In this document: piece by piece, positions 40,149 to 47,379 of the stretch
Layout of the letters: every line of letters begins with the position of its first letter
Numbering within the stretch: position 1 is the first letter of the stretch
Assembly (NCBI GenBank): GCA_025964395.1
Contig: JAOPYY010000068.1
Span: 1 to 47,379, forward strand
Reading direction: 5' to 3'
Source: Actinomycetes bacterium
GTDB taxonomy: Bacteria > Actinomycetota > Thermoleophilia > Gaiellales > Gaiellaceae
Length of the DNA stretch: 47,379 nucleotides
Notes under the pieces: model-generated
Database searches by the model: none
What the model was told of the DNA's origin: nothing
Seen by the model: only the letters and a program-made list of their open reading frames with translations
Translations under genes and position numbers: made by a program

Positions 40149-41894
40149 TCAGGCGCCGAGGAAGGTGACCCAGTCGGAGAGATCAACATCTCCCCGCGCG
40201 GGAACCGCGTCGCGGATACAGACCGCGTTCTCCAGCAGCTTGATCTGACGCGTGCGCAGCCAGCGCCCGTAGACGTCGAGCTTCGCGAAGCGTCCGAGCA
40301 CGCCGCGGGCGACGGTGCGCGCCTGGACCGGCGACAGCGCGAGCAGCGGCACGGGCGGGCCGAGCGGGCGAACCGCGAAGCGGCCGTCGACCGTGTCGAT
40401 TGTCGTCTTGCGGTTCTGGCGCAGCGAGAAGATCTCGCTGGGCGCGATCGTCTCGACAGCGAAGCCGCGGAACGCTCCGCCGAGCCACGCCGCTTCTGGG
40501 TCGACCTCCACGAGGCGGACGCGCGTGGCGGCGTACGTCGAGACGAACTCGGCGATCTGCGCGGCCGATGCGGGCCGCGGCCGGAAGCGCTCTTGCACCC
40601 GGTCGCGCGCGAGCCGGTCTTCGATGATCGCGCGTGCGTCCTGCAGCGTCAGCTGCGCATCGCGCAGCGCGGCGCGATAGCGCGCGACGCTGCGGCCGAA
40701 ACGGTCGCGGACGATTGCGTGCTCGGCGGCGAGCACGGTGATCGGATCGATCGGGCTCTCGGTGCGCAGCACCTCGCGCTGCAGCAGCGCGGTGGCCGCG
40801 GAGTCGCGGTCGCCCGTGATCAGTGCCGCGCGGGCGACGTCGCTCTTCAGGATGCGACGCGTGCCGAGTGTGCAGCGCACGTGCGTCGGCAGGATGATCT
40901 GCCCTTCGGTGAGCGAGGTGTTGAAGCCGCTGCCGGCAAGCGCGGGACCGTCGCAGAGTTTGGTGTCGCGGGCCCATAGATAGACGCACGCGGCGGCCGG
41001 CTTGTCCGGGTCGACGCCTGCGACCGAGAAGCTCGGCCAGCCCCACGACCAGACGCCCTGGATCTTCGTCTCCGCGGCAACCTGCTTCGCGGCGAGCGCC
41101 TGCAGCTTCACGATCTCGAGCCACGCGGACTTCGGCTGCAGCCCGTTGCGTCCGCCCTGCCCCGGCGCAGACTGGAACTGCAGCTCGAGCGCGACGCGTC
41201 CCGCGGGGATCCCGATCGTCGAGAACCGCGAGATGAGCCCACGCATCCCCTGGCGCATCGCGCGGCTCGCCCGAGCCGGGCCGAGTGCGAAGAGGCCCTT
41301 CGGACCGGGCGCGGTGAAGTAGACCTGGCGCACGAGGATCGCCGCCTTCGCGGTCTCGCGCCACCACTCGGCGGCGTCACCGCCGGTGTACGGCGGGTTC
41401 GCGATCGTCAGCGCCGTCGTCGCGCCGAGCTTGTCGAGCTCCTGCAGAAGCAGCAACACGTTCGCGCGGTACTGCGCGTTCGTCGAGCTCCACGGCGTGA
41501 CGGTCTGCGCGCCGAACAGCTCGTTCTCCGCGATCAACGGTGTCGCGCAGCCTGTGATCTGCACTGCGAAGTCGAATTCGCGCTTCGCCTTCGCGGCGAT
41601 CGTCGAAGGATCGGCAGGCGCCGATGGCGTGCCGACGCGATCGTTCAGGTGCAGGTCGAAGAAGATCGTCGCCGCGCCGGCTGCGCGCATCGCCGCCGGC
41701 ACGACGGTGCCCGACGAAACGGCAAGCACCATCCCCGGCTTGGGCGTGATCGGAGCGTCGTGCCCGGCGTAGTCCACCCACATCGGCGCCTTCGCCGGCA
41801 GCCCGCAATTCAGAGGGTCGTCGGCGTGCCCAACGCGGGCGCCGAGAACCAGAGCTCCGACCCCCAGAGCGAGAACAGCAATGCCCCCCTTCAT
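40149..41894 (-). CDS. Large secreted protein of unknown function
   Basis: A 581-aa protein with a signal peptide ('GGIAVLALGVGALVLGARVGHA'). Motifs include 'PMWVDYAGH', 'TIFFDLHLNDRVG', 'ENELFGAQTVTPWSSTNAQYRANVLLLLQEL', 'TALTIANPPYTGGDAAEWWRETA' and 'IQGVWSWGWPSF'. The beta-alpha alternation suggests a barrel like those of glycosidases, but the residues needed for a firm call are not clear. The C-terminal half is helical and rich in Arg. Two identical 15-bp palindromes lie 44 and 108 bp upstream of its start. I do not recognise a family. Confidence 0.7.
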   Translation of the reverse strand: MKGGIAVLALGVGALVLGARVGHADDPLNCGLPAKAPMWVDYAGHDAPITPKPGMVLAVSSGTVVPAAMRAAGAATIFFDLHLNDRVGTPSAPADPSTIAAKAKREFDFAVQITGCATPLIAENELFGAQTVTPWSSTNAQYRANVLLLLQELDKLGATTALTIANPPYTGGDAAEWWRETAKAAILVRQVYFTAPGPKGLFALGPARASRAMRQGMRGLISRFSTIGIPAGRVALELQFQSAPGQGGRNGLQPKSAWLEIVKLQALAAKQVAAETKIQGVWSWGWPSFSVAGVDPDKPAAACVYLWARDTKLCDGPALAGSGFNTSLTEGQIILPTHVRCTLGTRRILKSDVARAALITGDRDSAATALLQREVLRTESPIDPITVLAAEHAIVRDRFGRSVARYRAALRDAQLTLQDARAIIEDRLARDRVQERFRPRPASAAQIAEFVSTYAATRVRLVEVDPEAAWLGGAFRGFAVETIAPSEIFSLRQNRKTTIDTVDGRFAVRPLGPPVPLLALSPVQARTVARGVLGRFAKLDVYGRWLRTRQIKLLENAVCIRDAVPARGDVDLSDWVTFLGA

Positions 41895-41937
41895 CGCGTC
41901 CAGAGTAGACAGCGACCTGGCTGAACTCCCGGTGCTT

Positions 41938-41952
41938 GTAACAGTCTGTTAC
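41938..41952. promoter_or_regulatory. Palindrome copy A (candidate operator)
   Basis: GTAACAGTCTGTTAC, a perfect 7-1-7 palindrome within a 23-nt repeat (TGCTTGTAACAGTCTGTTACTTG), 44 bp upstream of the 581-aa gene. It is repeated exactly at 42002. TetR-type repressors bind sites of this form. Confidence 0.6.
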
Positions 41953-42001
41953 TTGCGCCGTTCGGCCCGCCAGGACGTGCGCGCGTTGCAGGTCGTTGCT
42001 T

Positions 42002-42016
42002 GTAACAGTCTGTTAC
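42002..42016. promoter_or_regulatory. Palindrome copy B (candidate operator)
   Basis: The second exact copy of GTAACAGTCTGTTAC, 64 bp from copy A, overlapping the stop codon of the FMN oxidase gene. The spacing of about six helical turns suits cooperative binding or looping. Confidence 0.6.
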
Positions 42017-43056
42017 TTGGGCGCGACGCGGTCTCGGGTCACGTCCGCGGGGGACGTGCAGCCGACCAGTTGCAGCGCGCTCAGGATCTCTGCCTGCAGC
42101 AGTTGGAGGACTCGGAGGGCGCCGGCTTCTCCGTCGACCACCAGGCCCCAGAGCGGGGCGCGGCCGGCGAGGACTGCGCGCGCGCCCAGGGCCAGCGCCT
42201 TCACGACATCCGTGCCGCGGCGGATGCCGCCGTCGAGCAGCACCTCGATGCGCCCGTCGACCGCCGCCACCACTTCCTCGAGCGCATCGATCGTCGCCGA
42301 CACGCCGTCGAGTTGTCGGCCGCCGTGGTTCGAGACGACGACACCGCTCGCACCGTGTTCGCACGCGAGCTTCGCGTCTTCCGCCGTGAGCACGCCCTTG
42401 ACGAGCAGCGGCAACCCCGACTCGGCGCAGATGCGTTCGAGGTCACGCCACGTCAGCGACGCAGAGATCGCTTCGAACACCTGCTTCGGCGTCACCCCGC
42501 CCCTGCCGAACGCCGCGACCCGAACGTCATCCGGAATCGCGAACGACGTGCGCGCGTCGCGCTCGCGGTTGCCGCGCACCGGCGCGTCGATCGTCAAAAC
42601 GAGCGCCGTGTAGCCGCCGTCGCGCGCCTGCGCGATCAGATCGTGCGTCACGCCCTCGTCGCGGAACACGTAGAGCTGGAACCAGCGCGGGCCGCCGACA
42701 GCCGCGACCTCGGCCGGCGTCGATGTCGCGATCGTCGAAAGGCACATCACCGTGCCGGCAGCCTTCGCCGCGCGCGCCATCCCGACCTCGCCGTCCGGGT
42801 GTGCGACGCGCTGGAACGCGACCGGCGCAACGAGCAGCGGCATCGACACCTCCTGCCCGAGCACCGTCGTCGCGGTCGTGGACGCGTCAACGTCGACGAG
42901 CATCCGAGGCCGCAAGTACCACCGCCGGAACGCCTCGACGTTGTCGCGCAGCGTCAGCTCGTCGCCGGCGCCGCCTGCGTAATACCCGTGCGCGCCGGGG
43001 TCGAGACGCTCCGCCGCCAGCCGCTCGTAGTCCCAAACGTTGAGCGGCTCCACCAT
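42013..43056 (-). CDS. FMN-dependent alpha-hydroxy-acid oxidase/dehydrogenase
   Basis: A 347-aa TIM-barrel enzyme. It has 'GYYAGGAGDELTLRDN', 'VLGQEVSMPLLVAPVAFQ', 'WFQLYVFRDEGVTHDLI', 'LVLTIDAPVRGNRERDART', the catalytic 'VVVSNHGGRQLDG' (His) and 'EVLLDGGIRRGTDVVKALALGARAVLAGRAPLWGL' for FMN-phosphate binding. It oxidises L-2-hydroxy acids such as lactate or glycolate. It is monocistronic; the 581-aa gene follows downstream on the same strand. Confidence 0.9.
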   Translation of the reverse strand: MVEPLNVWDYERLAAERLDPGAHGYYAGGAGDELTLRDNVEAFRRWYLRPRMLVDVDASTTATTVLGQEVSMPLLVAPVAFQRVAHPDGEVGMARAAKAAGTVMCLSTIATSTPAEVAAVGGPRWFQLYVFRDEGVTHDLIAQARDGGYTALVLTIDAPVRGNRERDARTSFAIPDDVRVAAFGRGGVTPKQVFEAISASLTWRDLERICAESGLPLLVKGVLTAEDAKLACEHGASGVVVSNHGGRQLDGVSATIDALEEVVAAVDGRIEVLLDGGIRRGTDVVKALALGARAVLAGRAPLWGLVVDGEAGALRVLQLLQAEILSALQLVGCTSPADVTRDRVAPK

Positions 43057-43080
43057 GCGACGGAGCGTATATCGAGGCCC

Positions 43081-43674
43081 CTACGACTTGGACAAGAACG
43101 GATCGACGAACAGATCGTCGATCTGCGCCGTGCCGCTCTCGACCGTGAACTGGAGCTGCATTGTCTTCGTGCCGACCAACGATGCAAGGGAGCTGAGCAG
43201 CGTCGACGTCTTCGGCGACGGGTTCCAGCCCTGATCGGCGGTGAACGTTCCACCGTCGAGCACGGAGAGCGGACCGAGGAGGCTGCGCGTGACGACACGC
43301 ACGTGCACCCTGGCCGGGCCATTCTGGCCCGCGACGAAGAAGCGCACCGCGGGATAGGTAACGCCGTAACAGACGTTGATCGAGGCGCTTCCGCCCGTCG
43401 AGATCTCGAGCGCATGCGACCCGAAGCCGGCGAGATACCACGGCTCGTTGTCCGCGGCCACGACTGCAGCGCCGCCACCGAGGGTCCACCCGGCCGAACC
43501 GTTCTCGAAACCGCCGTTCGGCGCGAAGTAGTAAGACGACCAGTCGCCCCAGGGAGCGAACACCGGCGCTGTGGCACCGCAGTTCCCGCCGATCAGACCT
43601 GCTTTTGCCGTGCCTACCGTCGACGCAAGCGCCGTCGCCACGACCAAAACCAAAAGAACAACCAAACGCCGCAT
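43081..43674 (-). CDS. Secreted beta-sandwich protein, unknown function
   Basis: A 197-aa protein with a signal peptide ('LVVLLVLVVATALASTVGTAKA'). The mature domain reads 'APNGGFENGSAGWTLGGGAAVV', 'HALEISTGGSASINVCYG' and 'TKTMQLQFTVESGTAQIDDLFVDPFL', the usual jelly-roll pattern of a carbohydrate-binding or surface domain with a C-terminal 'IDDLFVDP' strand. The start codon is preceded by GGAGGCGG, which also forms part of the structured leader at 43675-43762. Probably a surface protein with translational control. Confidence 0.75.
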   Translation of the reverse strand: MRRLVVLLVLVVATALASTVGTAKAGLIGGNCGATAPVFAPWGDWSSYYFAPNGGFENGSAGWTLGGGAAVVAADNEPWYLAGFGSHALEISTGGSASINVCYGVTYPAVRFFVAGQNGPARVHVRVVTRSLLGPLSVLDGGTFTADQGWNPSPKTSTLLSSLASLVGTKTMQLQFTVESGTAQIDDLFVDPFLSKS

Positions 43675-43762
43675 GAACCGCCTCCAACCCTCATCCGCAG
43701 AAACCTGACTCGCTCATCCTCGTCAGGTTCGGGGAGCCCGCGTCCCCCGGTTGGGTGAGCGA
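43675..43762 (-). promoter_or_regulatory. Pseudoknot-capable three-way-junction leader
   Basis: On the minus strand the leader of the gene at 43674 can fold as P1 CCAACC/GGTTGG (plus 43749-43754 with 43684-43689), P2 TCCCC/GGGGA-type stem (43731-43747) and P3 AACCTGAC/GTCAGGTT (43702-43729) with a 12-nt loop. That loop contains TGAGCGA, perfectly complementary to TCGCTCA just 5' of P1 (plus 43756-43762), giving a 7-bp pseudoknot. The 3' strand of P1 runs straight into the ribosome site GGAGGCGG, 8 nt before the ATG. This is riboswitch-like geometry; no known class matched by eye. Confidence 0.55.
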
Positions 43763-43783
43763 GGCGCTCTCCGGATCCCTCAT

Positions 43784-45139
43784 ATGGGGGAATCTCAACG
43801 CATTCCGGAGGCCGATGGACCCCCGGTGACCTCAGCTGCGGCAGAACTGGCGGACGAACTCGTCCGTGATGCGCGTGCGCGCTACGAAGGCGGACGCCTC
43901 GAGAGCCGCGCGCGCGCCGTCTTCGCGGCCGGCGGTTTCGCAGTCGCGCTCGGCGTCGTCGCGACAGCGCTGTTCCTCCACGGCGGCCCCGGCTTCTCCC
44001 TCCCCCGAGCTGCGCTGTTCGCCGTTCTCTATGCACTTGTTTCGCGGGTCGAGTTCGAGATCGGCTCCGGCTCCGCGATCCCCACGCAGCTCGTGCTGGT
44101 GCCGATGCTCTTCGCCCTGCCGATTGGGTCGGTGCCGGCAATCGTCGCCATCGGCCTCCTGCTCCGCACCGTGGTGGACCGTCCCTGGCCGCTCCGTGAC
44201 CCGGCCCGTGTCCTGCCACTTGTGGCGACCACTGCCCACGCGCTCGGCCCAGCCCTTGTAATTGCACTCGCCGGTGGCCTGCCTCTGCGCTGGTCGGCGT
44301 GGCCCGTCTACGCATGCGCCATGCTGGCGCAGCTGGCCCTGGACTTCAGCAATGCGCTCCTCAACGCGCTCGCAAACCGCGTCACTGTTGCCGAGCTGGT
44401 GAGCTTCGTAGGGCTCGCGTACGTCGTCGACCTCAGCCTGGCCCCGATCGCGCTCGCGCTCGCCTTCGCGACGCACGCGAATCCTGCTCTCGTCGTGCTG
44501 GCGGTGCCGCTCGTCGGACTGCTCCGCTACTTCTCACGCGAGCGCCAGCAGCGCATCGACAGCGCGCTCGAGCTGAGTGACGCGTACCGCGGCACTGCGT
44601 TCCTCCTCGGCGATGTGGTCGAGGCCGACGACGCGTACACCGGAAGTCATAGCCGCCACGTCGTCGACCTCGTGATCGGGGTCGCGGACGAGCTGAAGCT
44701 CAGCCCCTCCGAATGCCGCGACGCAGAGTTCGTCGCGCTTCTGCACGACGTCGGCAAGATCCGCATCCCCGGTTCGATCATCAACAAGCCGGGACCGCTC
44801 GACGCCGCCGAGCGCACGCTGATGGAGACGCACACGATCGAAGGCGAGCAGATGCTCGAGCGCGTCGGCGGGATGCTCGGCCACGTCGGCCACCTCGTGC
44901 GCTCGTGTCACGAGCACTGGGACGGGAACGGCTATCCCGACCAGCTTGCAGGCAAGAAGATCCCGCTCGTCGCACGGATCGTCTGCGCCTGCGACGCGTT
45001 CAGCGCAATGACGACCGACCGCCCCTATCGCGCCGCGCGCACGCACGAAGAGGCGCTCGCCGAGTTGCAGCGGTGCTCCGGAACGCAGTTCGACCCGCAG
45101 GTCGTCGACGCGCTCCTGCGCGTCAACGCCGGCGGCTGA
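43784..45139 (+). CDS. Membrane HD-GYP domain protein (c-di-GMP phosphodiesterase-like)
   Basis: A 451-aa protein. N-terminal TM segments (about seven, residues 45-260) lead to an HD-GYP domain: '[14 protein letters not shown]', '[20 protein letters not shown]', '[23 protein letters not shown]' and '[17 protein letters not shown]'. GYP and the metal-binding His residues are present, so it should hydrolyse c-di-GMP. The TM region is likely a sensor. ATG 43784 is preferred over the track's 43751. It converges on and overlaps the AAA gene at the 3' end by 17 bp. Confidence 0.88.
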   Translation: MGESQRIPEADGPPVTSAAAELADELVRDARARYEGGRLESRARAVFAAGGFAVALGVVATALFLHGGPGFSLPRAALFAVLYALVSRVEFEIGSGSAIPTQLVLVPMLFALPIGSVPAIVAIGLLLRTVVDRPWPLRDPARVLPLVATTAHALGPALVIALAGGLPLRWSAWPVYACAMLAQLALDFSNALLNALANRVTVAELVSFVGLAYVVDLSLAPIALALAFATHANPALVVLAVPLVGLLRYFSRERQQRIDSALELSDAYRGTAFLLGDVVEADDAYTGSHSRHVVDLVIGVADELKLSPSECRDAEFVALLHDVGKIRIPGSIINKPGPLDAAERTLMETHTIEGEQMLERVGGMLGHVGHLVRSCHEHWDGNGYPDQLAGKKIPLVARIVCACDAFSAMTTDRPYRAARTHEEALAELQRCSGTQFDPQVVDALLRVNAGG

Positions 45140-46097
45140 ACCAACCGCCGCGCGGCGGCACGGGATGCTCGCCGAGCGAACGTGCGCCGGCAACGAGATC
45201 CTCCGGTGTCAGCTCCACAAGCTCCGAGTGCGACAGCTGCGCGACGTCACCGACGCCGAGACGCAATGCCTGCGCGTTCAGCGACTGCTCGAAGAGCGTG
45301 CGCGCAAACCGTGCGTTGCCGAATGACTCGTCGCGCTCCGCGTTGTGGAAGATCGCGCGCAGTGCGTCCTCGGCTCCGTCGCCGAGCGCGTACTCCGACT
45401 CTGCGGCGAACTGCCCGAAGATCTCGATGAGATCGTCGGTCGAGTAGTCCGGAAATTCGATCTCGCGGGAGAAGCGTGAGCGCAGTCCAGGATTCGACTC
45501 GAGGAATCGGCGCATCAGCCTCGGGTATCCCGCGACGATCACGACCAGACGGTGGCGGTTGTCCTCCATGCGCTTCAGCAGCGTCTCGATCGCCTCGTCG
45601 CCGAAGTCGAGCCGTTCCGCTTCGCGCGAGAGCGCATATGCCTCGTCGACGAAGAGCACGCCGTCGAGCGCCTTACGCACGACGCGGTCGGTCTTCACCG
45701 CCGTCAGCCCAACGTACTGACCGACGAGCCCGGCGCGGTCGACCTCGACGAGGTGCCCCTTTCGCAACAAGCCCATCGAGCGATACATCTGCGCGAGCAG
45801 GCGCGCGACGGTCGTCTTGCCCGTGCCCGGGTTGCCGAGGAAGACGAGGTGCTGTGTCGTCGCCACCTCGGGGAGGCCTGCCTCCATCCGCCGCGCCTGC
45901 ACGCGCAGGAACGCGACGAGCGCGCGCACCTGCTCCTTCACCGACTCGAGTCCCGGCAGCGCGTCGAGCTCCTCGAGCAGCTCCTCGAGCGGCCGGGCCG
46001 GCTCTTGCCGCCGCAGCGCGTCGAAATCGAGCTCCTCGCCGATCTGCGCGCGTAGCTGGTCACCCAACGCCTTCAACGACTCCAGCGGGTTCGGCAT
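45123..46097 (-). CDS. CbxX/CfqX-type AAA ATPase
   Basis: A 324-aa ATPase. An N-terminal helical segment is followed by a AAA module: '[21 protein letters not shown]', Walker A '[15 protein letters not shown]', Walker B '[12 protein letters not shown]', and '[21 protein letters not shown]' with sensor 2. This is the CbxX/CfqX and EccA-related family, which remodels partner proteins. The start is MPNPLES at 46097; the track extension has no homology. No type VII secretion genes are in the window, so the partner is unknown. Confidence 0.88.
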   Translation of the reverse strand: MPNPLESLKALGDQLRAQIGEELDFDALRRQEPARPLEELLEELDALPGLESVKEQVRALVAFLRVQARRMEAGLPEVATTQHLVFLGNPGTGKTTVARLLAQMYRSMGLLRKGHLVEVDRAGLVGQYVGLTAVKTDRVVRKALDGVLFVDEAYALSREAERLDFGDEAIETLLKRMEDNRHRLVVIVAGYPRLMRRFLESNPGLRSRFSREIEFPDYSTDDLIEIFGQFAAESEYALGDGAEDALRAIFHNAERDESFGNARFARTLFEQSLNAQALRLGVGDVAQLSHSELVELTPEDLVAGARSLGEHPVPPRGGWFSRRR

Positions 46098-46154
46098 GGG
46101 TTGACGGTACCGATTACGGTCTAGCTCGTCAGCTTCGGCCATCGCGAACTCGCG

Positions 46155-46352
46155 GTGGCCGCGTGTCGCGCAGGCGCCCTGGCGGTCGACGCGGTGTACG
46201 AGGACAACCGCGTCTACGCCGCGCGGATCCGTCACGCCTCGAAGGAGGCGCTCGGACACCAGACCCCCTGGAAGATCGCGCAGTGGCGGGCGCTCGGCGA
46301 CGAGAAGGTCGCGATCGTCCGACGGAACCTGGCGATTCTAAGGTATAGTTAA
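46155..46352 (+). CDS. Small unrecognised ORF (possible gene remnant)
   Basis: A 65-aa ORF from a GTG: '[24 protein letters not shown]' and '[29 protein letters not shown]'. The codon pattern and amphipathic helix look protein-like and the frame has sense-like composition, but I see no ribosome site and no known family. It sits between the divergent AAA gene and marR, ending in the marR promoter. It may be a truncated gene or a small protein. Confidence 0.35.
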   Translation: MAACRAGALAVDAVYEDNRVYAARIRHASKEALGHQTPWKIAQWRALGDEKVAIVRRNLAILRYS

Positions 46353-46380
46353 CGAGGTTAATGATTCGCGTAGTTAACGA
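46341..46380 (+). promoter_or_regulatory. MarR promoter with overlapping operator
   Basis: A -10-like TATAGT (46345-46350) runs directly into TTAAC-GAG-GTTAA (46349-46361), a 5-3-5 inverted repeat overlapping the first base of ATG 46361. TAGTTAACGA occurs at 46346 and again at 46371, 25 bp apart. This is a typical autoregulatory MarR site; transcription would start close to 46357, leaving almost no leader for ATG 46361. Confidence 0.6.
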
Positions 46381-46795
46381 CCCGATGACGATCGCCAGCC
46401 GGCTCCGGCCGGTGCTCCTCCGCTTGGCGCGGGAGCTGCGCCGCGAGATCCACTCGCTCGGCGTGACCGGCGGCCAGGTCTCTCTGCTCGCGTCGATCAA
46501 GCACAACCCCGGCATCACCGCGACCGAGCTCGCCGAACGCGAGCGCGTGTCCGCGCCGGGAATGTCGGGTCACCTCGTCCGCCTGGAGGCGGCGCAGCTG
46601 ATCGAGCGCACGCGCGCAACGGATCGGCGGCGGATCGGCCTCTCCCTGACCCCCGAGGGCGAAAAGGTGCTGAAGTCGGTGCGCAAGAAGCGGACCGCCT
46701 GGCTGGTGGCACGGCTCGAGCGGCTGGAGCCGGAGGAGCGGCAAGACATCGAACGGTCGATCGACGCGTTGGAGAAGTTGCTGAGCGACGAGTGA
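46361..46795 (+). CDS. MarR-family transcriptional regulator
   Basis: A 144-aa winged-helix regulator: 'LGVTGGQVSLLASIKHNPGITATELAERERVSAPGMSGHLVRLEAAQLIERTRATDRRRIGLSLTPEGEKVLKSV', with the wing D-R-R-R. It probably represses itself and the exporter that follows (GTGA overlap). ATG 46361 would be leaderless or nearly so; the second ATG at 46385 (MTIASRLRP) would keep the full domain and give a short leader. Confidence 0.9.
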   Translation: MIRVVNDPMTIASRLRPVLLRLARELRREIHSLGVTGGQVSLLASIKHNPGITATELAERERVSAPGMSGHLVRLEAAQLIERTRATDRRRIGLSLTPEGEKVLKSVRKKRTAWLVARLERLEPEERQDIERSIDALEKLLSDE

Positions 46796-47379
46796 CGCTT
46801 CTCCGCCTGGCGTCACGCCGCACATTCGCCTCGCTGAGGCGTCACCGCAACTACCGCCTCTTCTTCTACGGCCAGCTCACGTCTGTCGCCGGGACGTGGA
46901 TGCAGAACATCGCGATGGCGTGGCTCGTCGTGTCGCTCGCGCCCCACTCGCGCGGCCTCGCCGTCGGACTGCTCGCGGCCTGCCGCTTCGGCCCCTTCAC
47001 GGTGCTCGGCCTCTTCTCGGGCGTCGTCACGGACCGCTTCGACAACCGGCGCGTTGTGATCGTCACGCAGGCGGTGCAGATGGTGTTCTCGGCGGTGCTC
47101 GCCTCGGTCACGCTGCTCGGGCACGTGCAGCTGTGGGAGGTCTATGCGATCGCAGTGCTCACCGGCTCCGCGCTCGTCTTCGACGCACCGTCGCGCCAGA
47201 ACCTGACGTTCCAGATGGTCGGCCGGGACGAACTGCCGAACGCGATCGCGCTCAACTCGAGCCTCTTCAACACAGCGCGCATCTTCGGCCCCGCGCTCGC
47301 CGGCGTGCTGATCGCGGCCGTCGGCTCAGGCTGGTGCTTCGCGATCAACACCGCCAGCTATTTGGCGGTGCTCGGGGGA
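46792..47379 (+). CDS. MFS transporter (truncated at window edge)
   Basis: An open frame of 196 codons from GTG 46792 to the window end, not listed in the ORF track. 'SLRRHRNYRLFFYGQLTSVAGTWMQNIAMAWLVVSLA', 'GLFSGVVTDRFDNRRVVIVTQAVQM' (the MFS loop 2-3 motif) and 'FDAPSRQNLTFQMVGRDELPNAIALNSSLFNTARIFGPALAGVLI' identify an MFS_3-type exporter (EntS-like). It is coupled to the MarR gene and is the likely target of its repression. The C-terminal half is outside the window. Confidence 0.9.
   Translation, partial: MTLLRLASRRTFASLRRHRNYRLFFYGQLTSVAGTWMQNIAMAWLVVSLAPHSRGLAVGLLAACRFGPFTVLGLFSGVVTDRFDNRRVVIVTQAVQMVFSAVLASVTLLGHVQLWEVYAIAVLTGSALVFDAPSRQNLTFQMVGRDELPNAIALNSSLFNTARIFGPALAGVLIAAVGSGWCFAINTASYLAVLGG

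Noticed and set aside
41881-43758. 625-aa plus-strand ORF
   Set aside because: Arg/His-rich shadow of the FMN oxidase and secreted protein genes; no recognisable motif.
43675-43783. c-di-GMP (GEMM) riboswitch for the HD-GYP gene on the plus strand
   Set aside because: The GEMM core (GGGCAAACC, GGGACGCAAAGCC-like strings) is absent. The structure meets the ribosome site of the minus-strand gene instead.

Overview
The window is GC-rich bacterial chromosome. Actinomycetota-type traits include a MarP-like CvpA/trypsin protease, a P450 paired with a three-cysteine ferredoxin, a primary sigma factor with a standard region 2/4, and a LexA box of the Gram-positive consensus. Gene style and frequent 1-4 nt start/stop overlaps suggest the Thermoleophilia (Gaiellales/Solirubrobacterales) group; that placement is inference from gene content only.

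Layout. 1-8300: end of a histidine kinase, a class II glutamine amidotransferase, an HtrA protease, a two-component system divergent from a small secreted protein with an internal repeat, and an MMPL transporter behind a long structured leader. 8387-10530: tRNA-Thr, tRNA-Tyr, a small PD-(D/E)XK nuclease under a perfect LexA box, and rpoD. 10531-14890: SDR, small secreted protein, bifunctional homocysteine methyltransferase/MTHFR, MarP-like protease. 14950-18600: tRNA-Asp, a frameshifted oxidoreductase remnant, a four-gene overlapping cupredoxin/membrane operon, and a sigma/anti-sigma trio, closed by a 39-nt perfect copy of the tRNA-Asp 3' part. This looks like a small decayed tRNA-integrated island without an integrase.

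18753-24295: five translationally coupled genes for a surface glycan or modified polymer (GT4, two GNAT/FemAB-like acyltransferases, flippase, methyltransferase). 24356-34057: a metabolic accessory region. On the minus strand lies a thiocyanate-hydrolase-type cluster: a single-polypeptide beta-alpha fusion, the gamma subunit with its CTLCSC cobalt claw, a P15K-like maturation protein and a NiCoT metal transporter. It is followed by P450, ferredoxin and an AhpD-like gene, and is divergent from FAH hydrolase, extradiol dioxygenase and carboxymuconolactone-decarboxylase-like genes.

34054-43674: mostly secreted proteins: two tandem paralogous mini-proteins, a GH87-like beta-helix protein, an Ig-like A-B-A-B repeat protein, a glycine-rich membrane protein with a DUF6328-like partner, a 581-aa secreted unknown with paired 15-bp palindromes upstream, an FMN alpha-hydroxy-acid oxidase, and a secreted beta-protein behind a pseudoknot-capable three-way-junction leader. 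43784-47379: HD-GYP phosphodiesterase, CbxX-type AAA ATPase, MarR regulator with overlapping operator, and a truncated MFS exporter.

The strongest leads are the fused thiocyanate hydrolase cluster, the LexA-boxed nuclease, the tRNA-Asp bounded cupredoxin/sigma island, and the pseudoknotted leader at 43675-43762. All family assignments come from motif recognition; no database search was run.
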